A DNA stretch of 64,000 nt from Phaeosaccion multiseriatum (GCA_965112735.1 OZ218951.1:5766001-5830000); one strand, 5' to 3'; counted from the first letter of the stretch, positions 12,589 to 26,906 are shown. Notes: generated by a model from the letters alone, not told the origin. Translations and numbers: made by a program.

Positions 12589-14103
12589 TCAGCCCTCGGT
12601 GGCGAGTCTATTAACGTCTAGCCGGAGCCCCTTGAGGCGCGTGCCGAGGGCGTCCAGTGCCATCCCCTGCCTCTCGCAGCGCTCGCTCTCCACACGCACG
12701 AAGCGGCTGTAGGGCCCAATCTGCACCAAGATGTGCTCGCGGACCTGGAAGAGAGAGAGAGAGAGTGTGTGTGTGTGTGTGTGCATGTGAGAGTGCACCG
12801 AATGATGGATAGAGAGACAAGCGAGAGAGAGGCAGAGAAATGCCTGACTTCCCTCCCCTTCCCCATCCAGTGCCATCCCTCCATCTCACCTTGTGCAGCT
12901 CCCTGTCGAGGTGTGCCGCGAGGCTTTTGTCGAGCTGCCCTTGCACCTTCTTCACACTCACCTGTAGCACCGCACAGCCAGGCATATGGGCAGGCAGGCA
13001 GGCATACAGGCACAGAGAAGCACGTGATCATCATCAGCAGCAGCGGCACAAGGAGGAAGACCACCCACCGATTGTGAATCTCTCTCCTCCCGTCCTCCCA
13101 ACCCCTGCCGCGAGCAATGGTCACAGCCGGTGAGGCAAGGCAAGGCCATTGGAGTGAAGCTCTGAGGGAAGGGGATATCCACCCACCATACATATGGATA
13201 AGATACCCACCCACCCACGCACCCACTCACACATGCACCCACGCACCCACGCACGCACGCACCCACTTACCTGGAAAGCCTTCTTGAGCCTCAGCCTCTG
13301 CAGCGGCAGCCATAGGACGCCCCCCAGGGCCATGCTTCCGGCGGCAATGGCTCCACCGGTGGGGTCTAGGAGGTGTGCAGCTGCCAGCCCGCCCGTGAAG
13401 CCGGCACCCAAGTTCAGTGCTGCGGCCTGTGGAGAGGGTGGAAGGAGGAGGAGGAGGAGGAGGAGGAGGAGGAGGAGGAGGAGGAGGAGGAGGAGGAGGA
13501 GGGGGGGGGGAAGGATGGGCGTAAGGGGTGGAACCAGACACGTCAGAAGCACCCCCGGCTGCAGCGGGGAGAAACACGTACACAACAGGGAGAGGAGGTC
13601 AGTTTCTCTCTCTCTCGCCCTTACGGCTCCACTCTCCCGTGTTTGCCCATACGCCTTCTGTCTGTACGCACCTGCACGACGGACGCGTGCACCCCCTGGG
13701 CCAGGCTGGAGACATCCCTCTGCTGCTGCGAGGCCGCCATCACGTTTGAGACAGAGCGGCCAAGCTTGGACAAGAGGTTCTGACGCACGCCCTCTGGGCA
13801 TTTGGAAGTAGAGGCGTATGGGTTAGGTACACAGGGTAGAGTTTTCTGGGCAGAGCGGATGGCGGGGGGGCGGGGAGGGTAGTTTGCGCTTCCTTTGCTT
13901 CTTTCTTCCCCTCCTTCTAAGATGAAATAACATCTTCCGTCCCGTCCGCCCGTCCTTCTTCTCTAAGTTATGAGAACTTGTACAGGCGTGAAAGAGTGTG
14001 CTTACTTATGCTTACTTACCGAAATGGCTGTCGTGCACTCTGTTGGTGTCCACAATCGGCCGACGCACATCCTCCCCCCCCTCCCCTCCAGCACCATCCT
14101 GTC

Positions 14104-14142
<39 letters not shown>

Positions 14143-16395
14143 TCCTCTCCACGAAGTCGAGCACCGCCAGCGACTGATTCCTTGCCCTGCTCGCAACAAG
14201 GTCACTGAGATCAAGCAATACAGCCTCTACTTCTGCAGTGAGTGTGCCCACCACCTCGTGCCGAAACGCCTTCTGAAACGCATCTCCATCGAGCATCTGG
14301 CGGATTTTGGCAACTCCGAAGGACACGTTCGCCTCGAGGAAGTCGTCGGCTCTTGAGCTCATGTCTGCTTAGCGAGAGACAAGAGAGGCAAGGAGGGGGG
14401 GGGGGTAGGAAGAGAGGGAGGGAGGGAGGGAGGGAGGGAGGGAGGGAGGGAGGGACAACGGAATTGGTTTGATCGGTTTTGCTGGCTCAGTGGAGGGGGG
14501 GGAGAGGAGGCGAGGAGGAGGAGGAGGAGCGAATAATCACCCACCCCCATCCCACCAGCCCCATCAGCAACCATCAGCAACCATCCCAACCATCAGCAAC
14601 CATCAGCAACCATCAGCAACCATCCCAACCATCAGCAACCATCAGCAACCATCCCAACCATCAGCAACCATCAGCAACCATCCCAACCATCAGCAAACCA
14701 TCAGTAACCATCAGCAACCATCCCAACTTCGCAACCCACCTGAAAACACCTTCTCCACTGCGAGCCTCTCGTATCTCACATCCCTGCCCATGTCCCCCAT
14801 GAAGGCGTCCATTTGCTCCCCGATTAGCCTCAGCGTCACCTCGTCCCCCCTCAACGCCGCCCGCCGCTGCCTCACACCCCCCTGGGCCAGTGTCAGGACC
14901 TCGTCGGCGACCCCGAGGGGGTTGAGCAGCTTAGATCGGATGCGCTCCTCCCTACCGAGCAAGAGCCTCACGTGCTCCTCAAGGGCTGCGAAGTGTGACT
15001 CCTCCCATTGGTGCGCACCGGGGCCTGTGGGATTGTGGGGGGTGGGTGGGTGGGTGGAAGGGAGGGAGGGAGGGAGGGAGGGAGGGAGGGAGGGAGGGAG
15101 GGAGGGAGGGGAGGGAGGGAGGGAGGGAGGGAGGGAGGGAGGGAGGGAGGGAGGGAGGGAGGGAGGGAGGGAGGGAGGGAGGGAGGGAGGGAGGGAGGGA
15201 GGGAGGGAGGGAGGGAGGGAGGGAGGGAGGGAGGGAGGGAGGGAGGGAGGGAGGGAGGGAGGGAGGGAGGGAGGGAGGGAGGGAGGGAGGAGCGGAGGGA
15301 GGGCAGGGTCAGAGTTAGACGCAGGGAGGGAGGGTGGGAGGGAGGGAAGGAGGGAGGAAGGGGTGGAGGTACACTGACGACGGGCATACGTAAGAAAAGA
15401 TAAGGCGTGATACCTTTGGAGGGGTCGAGCTTGGGCTTGGCGTAGAGCTTGGCGTCCAGGGCAAGGCGGGAGGACACGCTGAACACTGTGGGGGCCGCCT
15501 GGACGCGCACACGTACACACACACGCACGTACACACACACACGCAGAGACAGAAAGAGAGAGAAAGAGAGAGAGTGAATAAATGTGAAAAAGCGCGGAAG
15601 GGAACAGGGGGACAGACCGAGAGAAGAGAAACAGGGGCAGAGAGAGAGACCGAGGCGGGCGTACATCAGACGTGACCCCTTACGTAAATCTAAGGCAAAG
15701 CTTACGTACGTACCCCTAGGAGGTGCTCCCCATTGGTCCTGACGAACTGCTCGACCTGCTGGGCCTCTTTCTTGTCGAGGATGTCGACTTTGTTCACCAC
15801 TAGCACGATCTTCTTGTGCCAGCGGCTGATGCGCTCCATGAAGCCCCTAAGGACAACGGAATGAAAAGGGCAGGGCAGGGCAGGGTAGGTCAGAGGGAGG
15901 AGTGCAGAGGCGATCAGGTAGGGCGGGAGGGAAGGGAGGGAGGGTACATGTAGGGAGGGAAGGCGAGCAGGCCGGGGGTGTCATGGTTAGGGTGGTGTGA
16001 TAGTTGCTTGCTTAGCGAAGGTGACTCCCCAACCCGTCTGGGCGTTTGAGGCCTGAGGCACACGGAGCAGTGGAGAGATGGGGGGAGGAAGGAAGGAAGG
16101 AAGGAAGGAACGTTCGCCGGGCACGCACCCACACACGCACGCACACACCTCTCGCTCTCCGAAAAGGGTCTGTCTGCGCTGGTGAGGAAGACGACGACGT
16201 CTGCGCGTGGGATGATGCGACGCGTGAGCTTCTCGTGCTCCAGGACTACGGCATTCGTGCCCGGCGTGTCCACGAGGGCCACTTGCTGCAGCCACGGGAC
16301 GGGCAGACGCACCTCCTCCACTAAGCACATACAGATGGACAGACAGACGGACGGGGGTGGGGCAGAGAGTGAGAGGGAGGGTTGAGAAAAAGACT

Positions 16396-16449
<54 letters not shown>

Positions 16450-17664
16450 TAAACAGAGAGAGAGACAGAGAGGCGAGCCTGGGCGACTGTGACAAAGAGC
16501 CTTACGAGGAGGCGTACGTGAGTCTACGTACCGTCCGGCAGGTGCCTCCCCGTGGGGTCCACGTAGGGTTTCCGCTTCAGCTCTTCTCCGTGGCGCAGAA
16601 CGGCGATCTTGTCCGTGGTGGGCAGCACCCTACGGCAGGGAGAGAGGGAGGGAGGCATATGGGCAGGAGAGGGAAGAGGAGAAAAAGTTCTGCACTTTAG
16701 AGAAGTAGCCCACACACGCACGCACACGCGTCTGCACGCACCCGTCCTTAAGCCACTTGTCACCCAGCAGGGCATTGAGAAAGGTGCTCTTTCCCGCGTT
16801 CCACTCGCCGCACACGCAGATCATGAAGCTCTCGTCCAGCTTAGTGTACACACAGGTACAGAGCGAGATTTTGGTGGAGGGGAGGGGAGGGGAGGATGAT
16901 TACATGCATGCACTTGGGAAGAAAGTGTGAAATGCGATCCTCAGGGAGGGCGGCTTTGGGGCTAACGCACGTCTGAACTGTCTGAACCGTCTGAACCGGG
17001 ACATCGGGAGGGGTGGGTACAAAAATGATTACAAGTTGCATGCGTTTAAGGTGCACCCCAAGCGGCTAGCACGCATCTCCCAGCTCTTTAAATATACCTG
17101 TGCAATGGTCTCCCGTAGAATGGCGAGATGCTGCTGCCCCCCTTCTGCCTCTTCTCCTTCTCTCCCTCCTCCTGTGACTGGCGCTGGGGCCACACTGTCC
17201 TGCCCGTAGCCCACCCCGTGCTGCTCGGCCTCAACAAGTTGGTCGTACAGATCGAGGAGACACGCCTTCTCTTGCGCCAGAAGCTGCCGCTGCTCCTCTG
17301 TCAGGAGGTTGCTGAAGGAGGTGGAATCGGTGCTGCTGCTGTTAACCCCCTCTTCCTCCCTCCCCTCTCCTCTCCCCTTCTCTTCCCCTGTTTCTTTGTG
17401 AGAGCTGCTTCCAAAGCTCCGGCCACTGCCTCCACTGCGACTGCCACTCCTCTCTTCTAATCCTCTCCACTGCCTCCTGTGATGCACCACTCCTGCCGTC
17501 AATACCCGTCTATCAAAGGTGGGGCGATTGGCGACTCTATCGAAGGTGGAGAAGGCGATTCTTTCCTGAGCCGCCCTCCCCTTGCAAAACACACTCGGCC
17601 TGCTCCTCTTGACGCACCCATGCCACCTCCCGTTGCCCCTCGCTGTTGCTGCGGCCCTCCACAT
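12589..17664 (-). CDS. FZL/BDLP-type dynamin-like GTPase
   Basis: Twelve exons on the minus strand: 17098-17664, 16742-16839, 16532-16629, 16149-16320, 15714-15846, 15414-15498, 14740-15024, 14020-14364, 13672-13793, 13271-13426, 12890-12961 and 12589-12744, giving about 762 aa. G1 is GEWNAGKSTFLNALLG, G2 lies in the DGVLPTT segment, G3 is VDTPGTNAV and G4 is VVNKVDILDKK. A C-terminal Gly/Ala-rich hydrophobic segment (GGLAAAHLL to GGAIAAGSMALGGVLW) fits the membrane paddle of bacterial dynamin-like proteins and plant FZL, and helical segments flank it. The family remodels thylakoid or mitochondrial membranes; a plastid role is inferred from overall likeness to FZL (plants about 900 aa). The N-terminus is Arg/Ala-rich and could be a transit peptide, but an upstream exon cannot be excluded. 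The first ATG in the frame is at 17664. Exon 8 carries a poly-Gln run. Confidence 0.87.
13446..13503. repeat. GGA repeat in intron 9 of the dynamin-like gene
   Basis: A pure GGA run just upstream of the exon 10 acceptor on the sense (minus) strand, where it reads TCC and can act as a polypyrimidine tract. Confidence 0.85.
14412..14454. repeat. GGGA repeat in intron 7 of the dynamin-like gene
   Basis: About eleven GGGA units; on the gene's sense strand this is TCCC, close to the exon 8 acceptor at 14365. Confidence 0.85.
14555..14732. repeat. Minisatellite of CATCAGCAAC / CATCCCAAC units
   Basis: Tandem 9-10 bp units, fully inside intron 7 of the dynamin-like gene, starting right after the exon 7 donor at 14739. 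Confidence 0.88.
15058..15293. repeat. Long GGGA repeat in intron 6 of the dynamin-like gene
   Basis: About 58 GGGA units with one slip near 15110. It reads TCCC on the sense strand and stands directly upstream of the exon 7 acceptor (15025). Confidence 0.93.
16396..16450. repeat. (GACA)n microsatellite in intron 3 of the dynamin-like gene
   Basis: About thirteen GACA units between exons 3 and 4 of the dynamin-like gene. Confidence 0.9.
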
Positions 17665-17958
17665 TTCTGCGCGCCAAGGCAAAGCCCGACCCAAGTTCAA
17701 ACTTTTTTGAGGGGAAGGAAGAAGGGAAAGGCAACAATTGGGGTTCCACAAACTTAAATTTTTGCAAATTTCCACTCACGCACACGACTGCCCAAAACTA
17801 CTTTCGAGAGAGAGAGAAAACGCGAGGTGCTTTCCTATACCCCACGGGTCTCGTCCTTGTTTTCGGGGTGAAGTGCTTCCCCCCTCGTTTCTCAGCATAG
17901 TCTTGTTGCTCTGGGTTTCACCGAAAAAACCGCCTCCCCTTGGAGTTCCGTCCCCCAA
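17665..17958. promoter_or_regulatory. Divergent promoter region, dynamin-like / kinase
   Basis: A 294-bp spacer between two head-to-head ATGs (17664 on minus, 17959 on plus). It is less GC-rich than its surroundings, with A/T runs at 17700-17780. Shared promoter function is inferred from position. Confidence 0.5.
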
Positions 17959-20775
<2,817 letters not shown>

Positions 20776-20822
20776 GCTGGGGGGAAGGCATCTATTTGCC
20801 CCAGCCGCAAGATAAACTGTCG

Positions 20823-20860
<38 letters not shown>

Positions 20861-21991
20861 AAGTGTGTACGGCCCTCTGTTCTTCCTGCCTGTTTGATTG
20901 GCTGGCTGATTGGCTGGCTGCCTGGCGCGGCGCAGAACGAAGGCCATGTGGGACGAGCGAAGGGCGCAAGCGAGAAGGGGTTAGTGTTAATGGGAAGCGT
21001 ACGGGGCAAGGGAGTGGGATAAGTCAGTGGGTGTAGCCTGGAGGAGGGAGACGGGAGGGTAGTGGGTAGCGAGAGCATCACAGCGGGCAAGACTCAAGTG
21101 AGGGTTACGTAATTACGGGGATGTTCATAGCAAGTATTAGGTACGAGTACTGTAAGTCAAAAGAGAAAAGAAGAAAAAACGAAACCGAAAAAACCCGTGC
21201 GCTTCTTGACTTCCATCGTCGTACAGGTTTAGGTGTCAATACCAATGGCTGGCAAGCTTGCTGAGTGAGCAAGTGAGCAAGCGCTCTGCTTCCTTGCTGC
21301 CGCTCTACCGCTCTGGCAGACGGGACGGGTGGGGGAGCACGATGACGTTTCATGATGTCGTTTCGGGCGTTTCGGCCCTCCCCTCCGACTGCTTCGGTGT
21401 GCAGAGAAGCAAAGGTGGCCGGAGACAGCGGAGACAGCGGAAACCGCCGTCTTGCCCATCCCTCTTTGACTCTCATCGGATAGCGCAGGGAGGTGTGAGG
21501 TGCGAAAGTGCGGCCCTTTCCACACGATGTAATGTAATGAAATGTATCCACGTTTCTTGATAACCCCCCCCCCTAATAAAAATATGTATGTATACTCCAT
21601 TCCTTGCTCACTCTCTGTCTGTACACTGCTGAGCATCTCCCCTGAGTGGGTCGTCACACCTCTTCTCACCCCCACTACAACAAAAAAAATAAAACCGTAA
21701 CCGTAAAGCTATACATGTACAATCCAAAAACCAAAGACAACCGAGAGACTCCTCCTCTCCGCCCCCCTTGCCGGCTTGCCCCTCTCCCCCTCCCTCCCTG
21801 AAGCCCCTGAGAAAAGGTCAGGGCCGATGAAGAGAAGCAGGCTTTGCTTTGCTTTGCCCCTGCCCCGGTCCTTGCCCTATGCAAGAGGAAGACCACGGGA
21901 GAGCAACGCCACACCCAGACCACGGAAACGTAGACCGCCGGGTGCCATCCCGATGCCCATCTGCATCGTCGGGTGCCATCCACATTGAGGC
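20776..21991. other. Convergent intergenic region with TTGC repeat
   Basis: Between the kinase stop and the DUF1997 gene stop. Holds a TTGC tetranucleotide run at 20823-20862. No coding exon is recognised. Confidence 0.5.
20823..20862. repeat. (TTGC)n microsatellite
   Basis: About nine TTGC units just downstream of the kinase stop codon, probably in its 3' UTR. Confidence 0.9.
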
Positions 21992-23995
21992 CTACACCAG
22001 CGCGCCGTCCGTCACAGCCGATCTATCGTCGCTCCCCGCCGACCACGAGCGGTAGTCCCGACGCAGAAACCTGGCGAACTGCGGGACCCCCACGTCCAGC
22101 ACCCTCTGCAGCACAAAGCAGCCCCCCCGGGTGAGCACCCTGGTGGGCAGCCACGACTCCTGCGGAACAAGCACTTCGATGAACATTGACACTTCGCTCG
22201 TGATGAGGCGCTTGCCGGGCTCGCCGGGCACATCAGAACTGGATACCACGTTGGTGCACTCCACTGCTCGGTACAGAGGGTGGAGGAGAGGAGGAGAGGA
22301 GGAGAGGAGGGAGAGGCGTGAGGGTACATTGGCAAAGGAGGCGGGAGAGAGAGAGGAGCGGGCGTACGGTCAGACACGGAAGAGGGGGAGGGGGGGGTCC
22401 ACGGTCAGGGGCCAGCACGGGTACCTTTCTCTCTCTCTCTCTCCGCCACACAATCAGTCCGTCTCTCACGCTGCCATCGCTCTTGGCTTGTACTTGGGCT
22501 CTGCACCAGCCTCGCAACGGCATGGCCTTGGACCATGTGGCTCCTCCCCTGACCCTGACATGTCTGACCCTGACCTCTGACCCTGTCTACTCCCTGTCTA
22601 CTCCCTGTCTCCTCCCTGTCTCCTCCCTGTCTACTCCCTGTCTACTCCCTGTCTCCTCCCTGTCTCCTCCCTGTCTACTCCCTGTCTACTCCCTGTCTCC
22701 TCCCTGTCTACTCCCTGTGTACTCCCTGTCTACTCCCTGTCTACTCCCTGTCTACTCCCTGTCTACTCCCTGTCTACTCCCTGTCTACTCCCTGTCTACT
22801 CCCTGTCTCCTCCCTGTCTCCTCCCTGTCTACTCCCTGTCTACTCCCTGTCTACTCCCTGTCTACTCCCTGTCTACTCCCTGTCTACTCCCTGTCTCCTC
22901 CCTGTCTCCTCCCTGTCTCCTCCCTGTCTCCTCCCTGTCTCCTCCCTGTCTACTCCCTGTCTACTCCCTGTCTACTCCCTGTTTACTCTCGCCTCACCTT
23001 GGATGGTGTTTGTCGCCTTGCGCATGAGCTCGCTGCCTTGCAGCTCCACGGAGGTGACCTTTATGTTGGCTACTGCGTTCTCCTGGTCCACCACCACCTT
23101 CAGGAACACCACGGGGATTACCTTGTTGCCGAAGAAGCTCATCTCCGTCGGGACGAATCTTAAAAGAGGGGGGGGGGGGGGGGTTGAGGAGGAGCGAGGA
23201 GTAATGGGGAGCGGAGGAGTCAAAAAGCTGCAGAGTCTGAAGAGTAGCCCAACTGACGGCCAAGGCGAGGAGGCGGGTACCATCGTGAGAGGGGGTGGTG
23301 GCCAGCGGGGGGGGGGGATCGTGCGGTTTGCACTGCAATGGAGAGGGAAAAGGAGAAGGCTTCTGCAGCCGGGAGAACAGGCAGAGGGGATTTAAAGGGC
23401 AAAGGGAGGAGGCTCAGAGCACCTACCTGAAGCTGTCTTCGCTAATGCGCTCGATCTGGTTCTCGCTGAGCAGGCTGTACTCGCTCGGGGGCAGCCGAAG
23501 GTAGTCCATAAGGCTGCGCCCGCCCTCCTCCACCTTCTTGGACGCCTTCTTCGCGGCTCTCCACTCGCATCTCCGGCCATTCTCAAAGTCGTATGTGTAG
23601 TCGTCGTCCTGCTTCCCTCCCTTCCCATCCACCTCCAATTTAACCTCCTGTGGTATCGCAGCTGTGGACATCAAGGGGGGAGAGGCAGGTAGAAGGGTGG
23701 ATCTCGTGCCCCGAGGAGGCACGGGATGCGTGGGCTGCTGCAGCTTCTGCTTCTGTTGGTGACCCTCCGGCTGCTGCTGCTGCTCAAGTAGCTCAACCTT
23801 CCCTTCCCTGCCCCCCCTCGCACCAGCTCGGCCCTTGAGGTTTAGCCAAAGGTTCAAGTGCACTGGCGTCAACGACACCCACCCTGAGCATCTCTGCACA
23901 GAGCAGCACAGCACCAGCAGCACGAGCCCCCAGCTGCTGCTTGTGCTTCGGCTCCTCCTCCGCCCTCCCTGCTGGAGCCTGGGGGCGGGCAGCAT
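21992..23995 (-). CDS. DUF1997 family protein, probably plastid-targeted
   Basis: Three exons on the minus strand: 23427-23995, 22998-23158 and 21992-22263, joined in phases 2 and 1, 333 aa. Conserved segments in order are LPPSEYSLLSENQIERISED, then FFGNKVIPVVFLKVVV, SVELQGSEL, and the end ESWLPTRVLTRGGCFVLQRV followed by PQFARFLRRDYRSW. These match the DUF1997 pattern of cyanobacteria and plastids (LP..YS(V/L)L....IERL...FR, then LQ..L....P.FL..L..DY..W). The only ATG that opens the frame sensibly is at 23995. It gives a basic start, a hydrophobic stretch (GLVLLVLCCSVQRCSGWVSL) and a possible cleavage site, as in a bipartite plastid presequence. The molecular function of DUF1997 is not established. 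Confidence 0.82.
22584..22988. repeat. 11-bp minisatellite (CTACTCCCTGT), about 36 copies
   Basis: Units alternate CTACTCCCTGT and CTCCTCCCTGT, in intron 2 of the DUF1997 gene, ending within about 10 bases of the exon 2 donor at 22997. Because 11 is not a multiple of 3, all frames read through as a long false peptide on the + strand. Confidence 0.95.
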
Positions 23996-25823
23996 TCTTT
24001 CGGGCCTTGTCGTTCCCTGCCGCCGACGTGGCGTCCTCGGAAGAAGGGGACAGTCTCGCTTCAAGATGTCAAACAAGGGGTTTGCGCTGGCCACAGAGCA
24101 GAGCAAGAGCAGGGATTATTTATGGGTTTATTAAGGGGGGTGGGCGGGGCTGATGTGGTTAGAGATAGCCGGCTCCAATCCAAATTCATTACGTAGAAAT
24201 TACGTAAGGAGGAGTAGGCCCCCCACTCCTCGGCTCCCCGGGCTTCTCTGCCCCCCCCCCCCGATAAGCAAACGCCTGAGGCAGCCTGCGCCGAAAGCAA
24301 CAAGCCCGGGGCTGACCTGCGGCCAGAAGCCTGCATAATCTCCCTCCCCCCCCCCCTGAGCCCCCCTGAAGCCCAGACCGCTGGCCTGCGGCGCAGAAGC
24401 CCGAAGCCTGGAAGGGGCTGTGGCCCAGAAGCCCGGAGCCCGAGAAGCCCTGCGGGGAGCCGAGACTCCCCCACCCCCTTCCCTGGCTCCCACATAATCA
24501 AGTCCAGGCCCGACGTCCCAGGCCCGACGTCCCAGGCCAGTCAGGACGGAGCCACAGAGAGGCGCTCGCTCCGGTGGTTCTTGCTTGGTGAAGCGTGAAA
24601 AGCGTGGAAGAAGGGGGAGGCAAGCAAGAGGCTGTGAGGGGAAAGAGAGGGGATGGGAGGGAGTGCACTCCCGACCCGTTCGTCTGTCCCATGTGTGGTG
24701 TCGAGGTTTCAAGCATGCTGAGGGTGGGCAGGCACCGGCTTCTCTCCTCGCGCTCCGCCTTGCTCTCCCCTTGCGGCGCGTATCGAGCGGCTCCGTCAGT
24801 GGTCTTCTCTCTCTCTTTCCTCGACCCGGCTGATTGGTGCAGCCCACGATGAATGCGCAACTCTTACACCCCGCGGCCATGCACAGAAACAGAGCCTGCA
24901 AGTCCCTCTCTCACTGGCCATTGGCGCCATTGCTTCCCCCTCTCTAATTGGCCATTGGCGCCATTGCTTCCCTCTCTCTCATTGGCCATTGGCGCCATCG
25001 CTTCCCTCTCTCTCATTGGCCATTGGCGCCATTGCTTCCCTCTCTCTCATTGGCCATTGGCGGCCGTCGCTTCCCTCTCTCTCATTGGCCATTGGCGGCC
25101 ATCGCTTCCCTCTCTCTCATTGGCCATTGGCGCCATTGCTTCCCTCTCTCTCATTGGCCATTGGCGCCATTGCTTCCCTCTCTCTCATTGGCCATTGGCG
25201 GCCATCGCTTCCCTCTCTCTCATTGGCCATTGGCGCCATCGCTTCCCTCTCTCTCATTGGCCATTCGCGCCATTGCTTCCTTCTCTCTCATTGGCCATTG
25301 GCGGCCGTCGCTTCCCCCTCTCTAATTGGCCATTTGCGTCATTGCTTCCCTCTCTCTCACTGGCCATTGGCACCGTCGCTTCCCTCTCTCTCATTGGCCA
25401 TTGGAAACATCGCTTCTCTCTCTTTGGCCATTGGTTGCCATCGCTTCCGTCTCTCTCATTAGCCATTGGCTTCCCTCTCTCTTTCAATGGCCATTGGCGC
25501 CATCGCTTCCCTCTCTCGCATTCGACATTGGCGGCCGTCGCTCCCCTGCCCGACACGACAAGACATGCACGTGAGCATCTGAGAGCAGTGGAGCGACACG
25601 GGATGGGCATGGGTAGAACAAGACCCCCACACTCGCCAGGAGGGGGGTGCGCTCGGGCTTCAGCGCTTCACTTCACAGAGACACGGCCTGTGCTTCGCTT
25701 CACAGAGACAGTGCACGGCCTGTGCCCATGCGCCTGTCCAGCTGAGCTCATAACGCCCTCCCCGCCCCCCCCCCCTCCTCCTTCAAGTCGGAGAGCGTCA
25801 CTCCCGGAGGGCCTGCCCCGGCC
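23996..25823. other. Gene-poor stretch with satellite DNA
   Basis: Upstream of the DUF1997 start and downstream of the sulfotransferase stop. 24230-24500 contains irregular GCCCGGAAGCCC-like repeats. 24909-25545 is a 34-bp satellite. No gene is supported. Confidence 0.55.
24909..25545. repeat. 34-bp satellite with paired inverted CCAAT motifs, about 18 copies
   Basis: The unit contains ATTGGCCATTGG followed by CG(C/G)C(A/G)T(T/C)GCTTCCCTCTCTCTC. The ATTGGCCATTGG core is built from two ATTGG (reverse CCAAT) elements six bases apart. Copies diverge slightly (for example GCGGCCATCG in place of GCGCCATTG). The last three or four are degenerate. Confidence 0.93.
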
Positions 25824-26906
25824 TCACTGGCCAGTCGATACCTCACACCCCAGTTCCTCGTACACAGCGTCCCAACCGCGCACTGAAGCAAGCACTCCGA
25901 ACTTGGGGTCCGGCGCCGCCCAATTGTGCAGGGCGTGCCCAAAGGCCTCCACTTGCTTGAAGCGGGCGGGGTTCTGGGCCTCCGCTGCCCTCATGTAGTG
26001 AGCGTCGATGTTCCTCCACCAGCCGCCGGCCGGGTTCATAATGTGCTTCTTGAGGAGGCTTGTGTCGTGTTGAAGGTAGTAGGTCTGCATGTGCTCCCAC
26101 ACCTCCTTCCCCATCTGTTCTACAACGCCAAACAAATCAAGCATCCAGGCGATGCACTGGCACGGAGCGCTGACGAGGGCGTGGTAGGAGATTCGTACGA
26201 TGTTTCCACAGTCACTCGCCTCGAAGGTGTCCATCGCTCCCGCGGCTTGCTGAAACTGCGACACGAAGTAGGCCCCCGGGCTCATGGCTTGTATGCTCTT
26301 CCGCTGTTTTTCAAAGGGCTCAAAGCTCGGGTCATGCTTAGGCGGCGCCACGTGCGTAAAGCCGTAGGAGAAATACTGCGATATCAACACGTCCCTCGGG
26401 TCCCGGGCCCACATGATAAACAGGCTTTTCTGCAGCTCGCTGCCGGGAGGCTGACACACCGCAGTGATTTGCTCTGTGGTGAACTCCCTAACAGACCCAG
26501 TGATGCCCCAAGAGTCTTGCAGATCCTCCAGCTTGGTGGACTGCACAACGTCGTTGTAGTGCGGCTGCTTGTGCGTGGGTAGTCCGCCCTGGGCCTCACC
26601 GAAAGTCTCGAGGGTTCGCAACAACTCTTCTGCGAACGTAGACGCTGTCTTATGCGGCACAAGGAGGATAACGTTCTGCACCTCGTTTCGCTGTTTCTCC
26701 TTCCGCTCCTTCTGCAGCACCGGCTCAAACCTCTGCGGCTCTTCCTCGGTCAGAATCTCAATTTCTCTTTGAGTCTGTTCCTTGTCCTCCAGTTTTCGGC
26801 CGTGGTCGGATAATTGCCTCTCGTGCTGGAAGAAGACAAGTAGGAACGCGAAAAGATAGACGCACAGGGCAACGGGGAGTAAGCCCCGCACTACGAGAAG
26901 CCACAT
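25824..26906 (-). CDS. Type II membrane sulfotransferase-like protein
   Basis: A single exon of 360 aa with ATG at 26906. The N-terminus is a short cytosolic stub and a signal anchor (LLPVALCVYLFAFLLVFF), then a charged stem, the layout of Golgi sulfotransferases. VILLVPHKTASTFAEELLRT fits the 5'-PAPS binding loop (hydrophobic beta strand, then H/PK-x-(A/G)-(S/T)-(S/T)), and FIMWARDPRDVLISQYFSYG fits the 3'-phosphate site (R-D-P-x-D-x-x-x-S-x-Y). Conserved Trp/His-rich segments follow. It probably transfers sulfate from PAPS to a glycan or lipid in the Golgi; the acceptor cannot be told from sequence. It lies in tandem with the Cys-pair gene upstream and has no introns, unlike its neighbours. 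Confidence 0.78.
   Translation of the reverse strand: MWLLVVRGLLPVALCVYLFAFLLVFFQHERQLSDHGRKLEDKEQTQREIEILTEEEPQRFEPVLQKERKEKQRNEVQNVILLVPHKTASTFAEELLRTLETFGEAQGGLPTHKQPHYNDVVQSTKLEDLQDSWGITGSVREFTTEQITAVCQPPGSELQKSLFIMWARDPRDVLISQYFSYGFTHVAPPKHDPSFEPFEKQRKSIQAMSPGAYFVSQFQQAAGAMDTFEASDCGNIVRISYHALVSAPCQCIAWMLDLFGVVEQMGKEVWEHMQTYYLQHDTSLLKKHIMNPAGGWWRNIDAHYMRAAEAQNPARFKQVEAFGHALHNWAAPDPKFGVLASVRGWDAVYEELGCEVSTGQ

Noticed and set aside
22318-23163. Frame on + of 281 codons with SLSTPCLLPVYS repeats
   Set aside because: It is a read-through of the 11-bp minisatellite in the DUF1997 intron.
24909-25545. Possible CRISPR array (34-bp direct repeats)
   Set aside because: Repeats are contiguous with no unique spacers, and the genome is eukaryotic.
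24853-25998. Open frame of 381 codons on + with repeated GHWRHCFPLS-like text
   Set aside because: It is a translation of the 34-bp satellite; all three frames stay open because 34 is not a multiple of 3.
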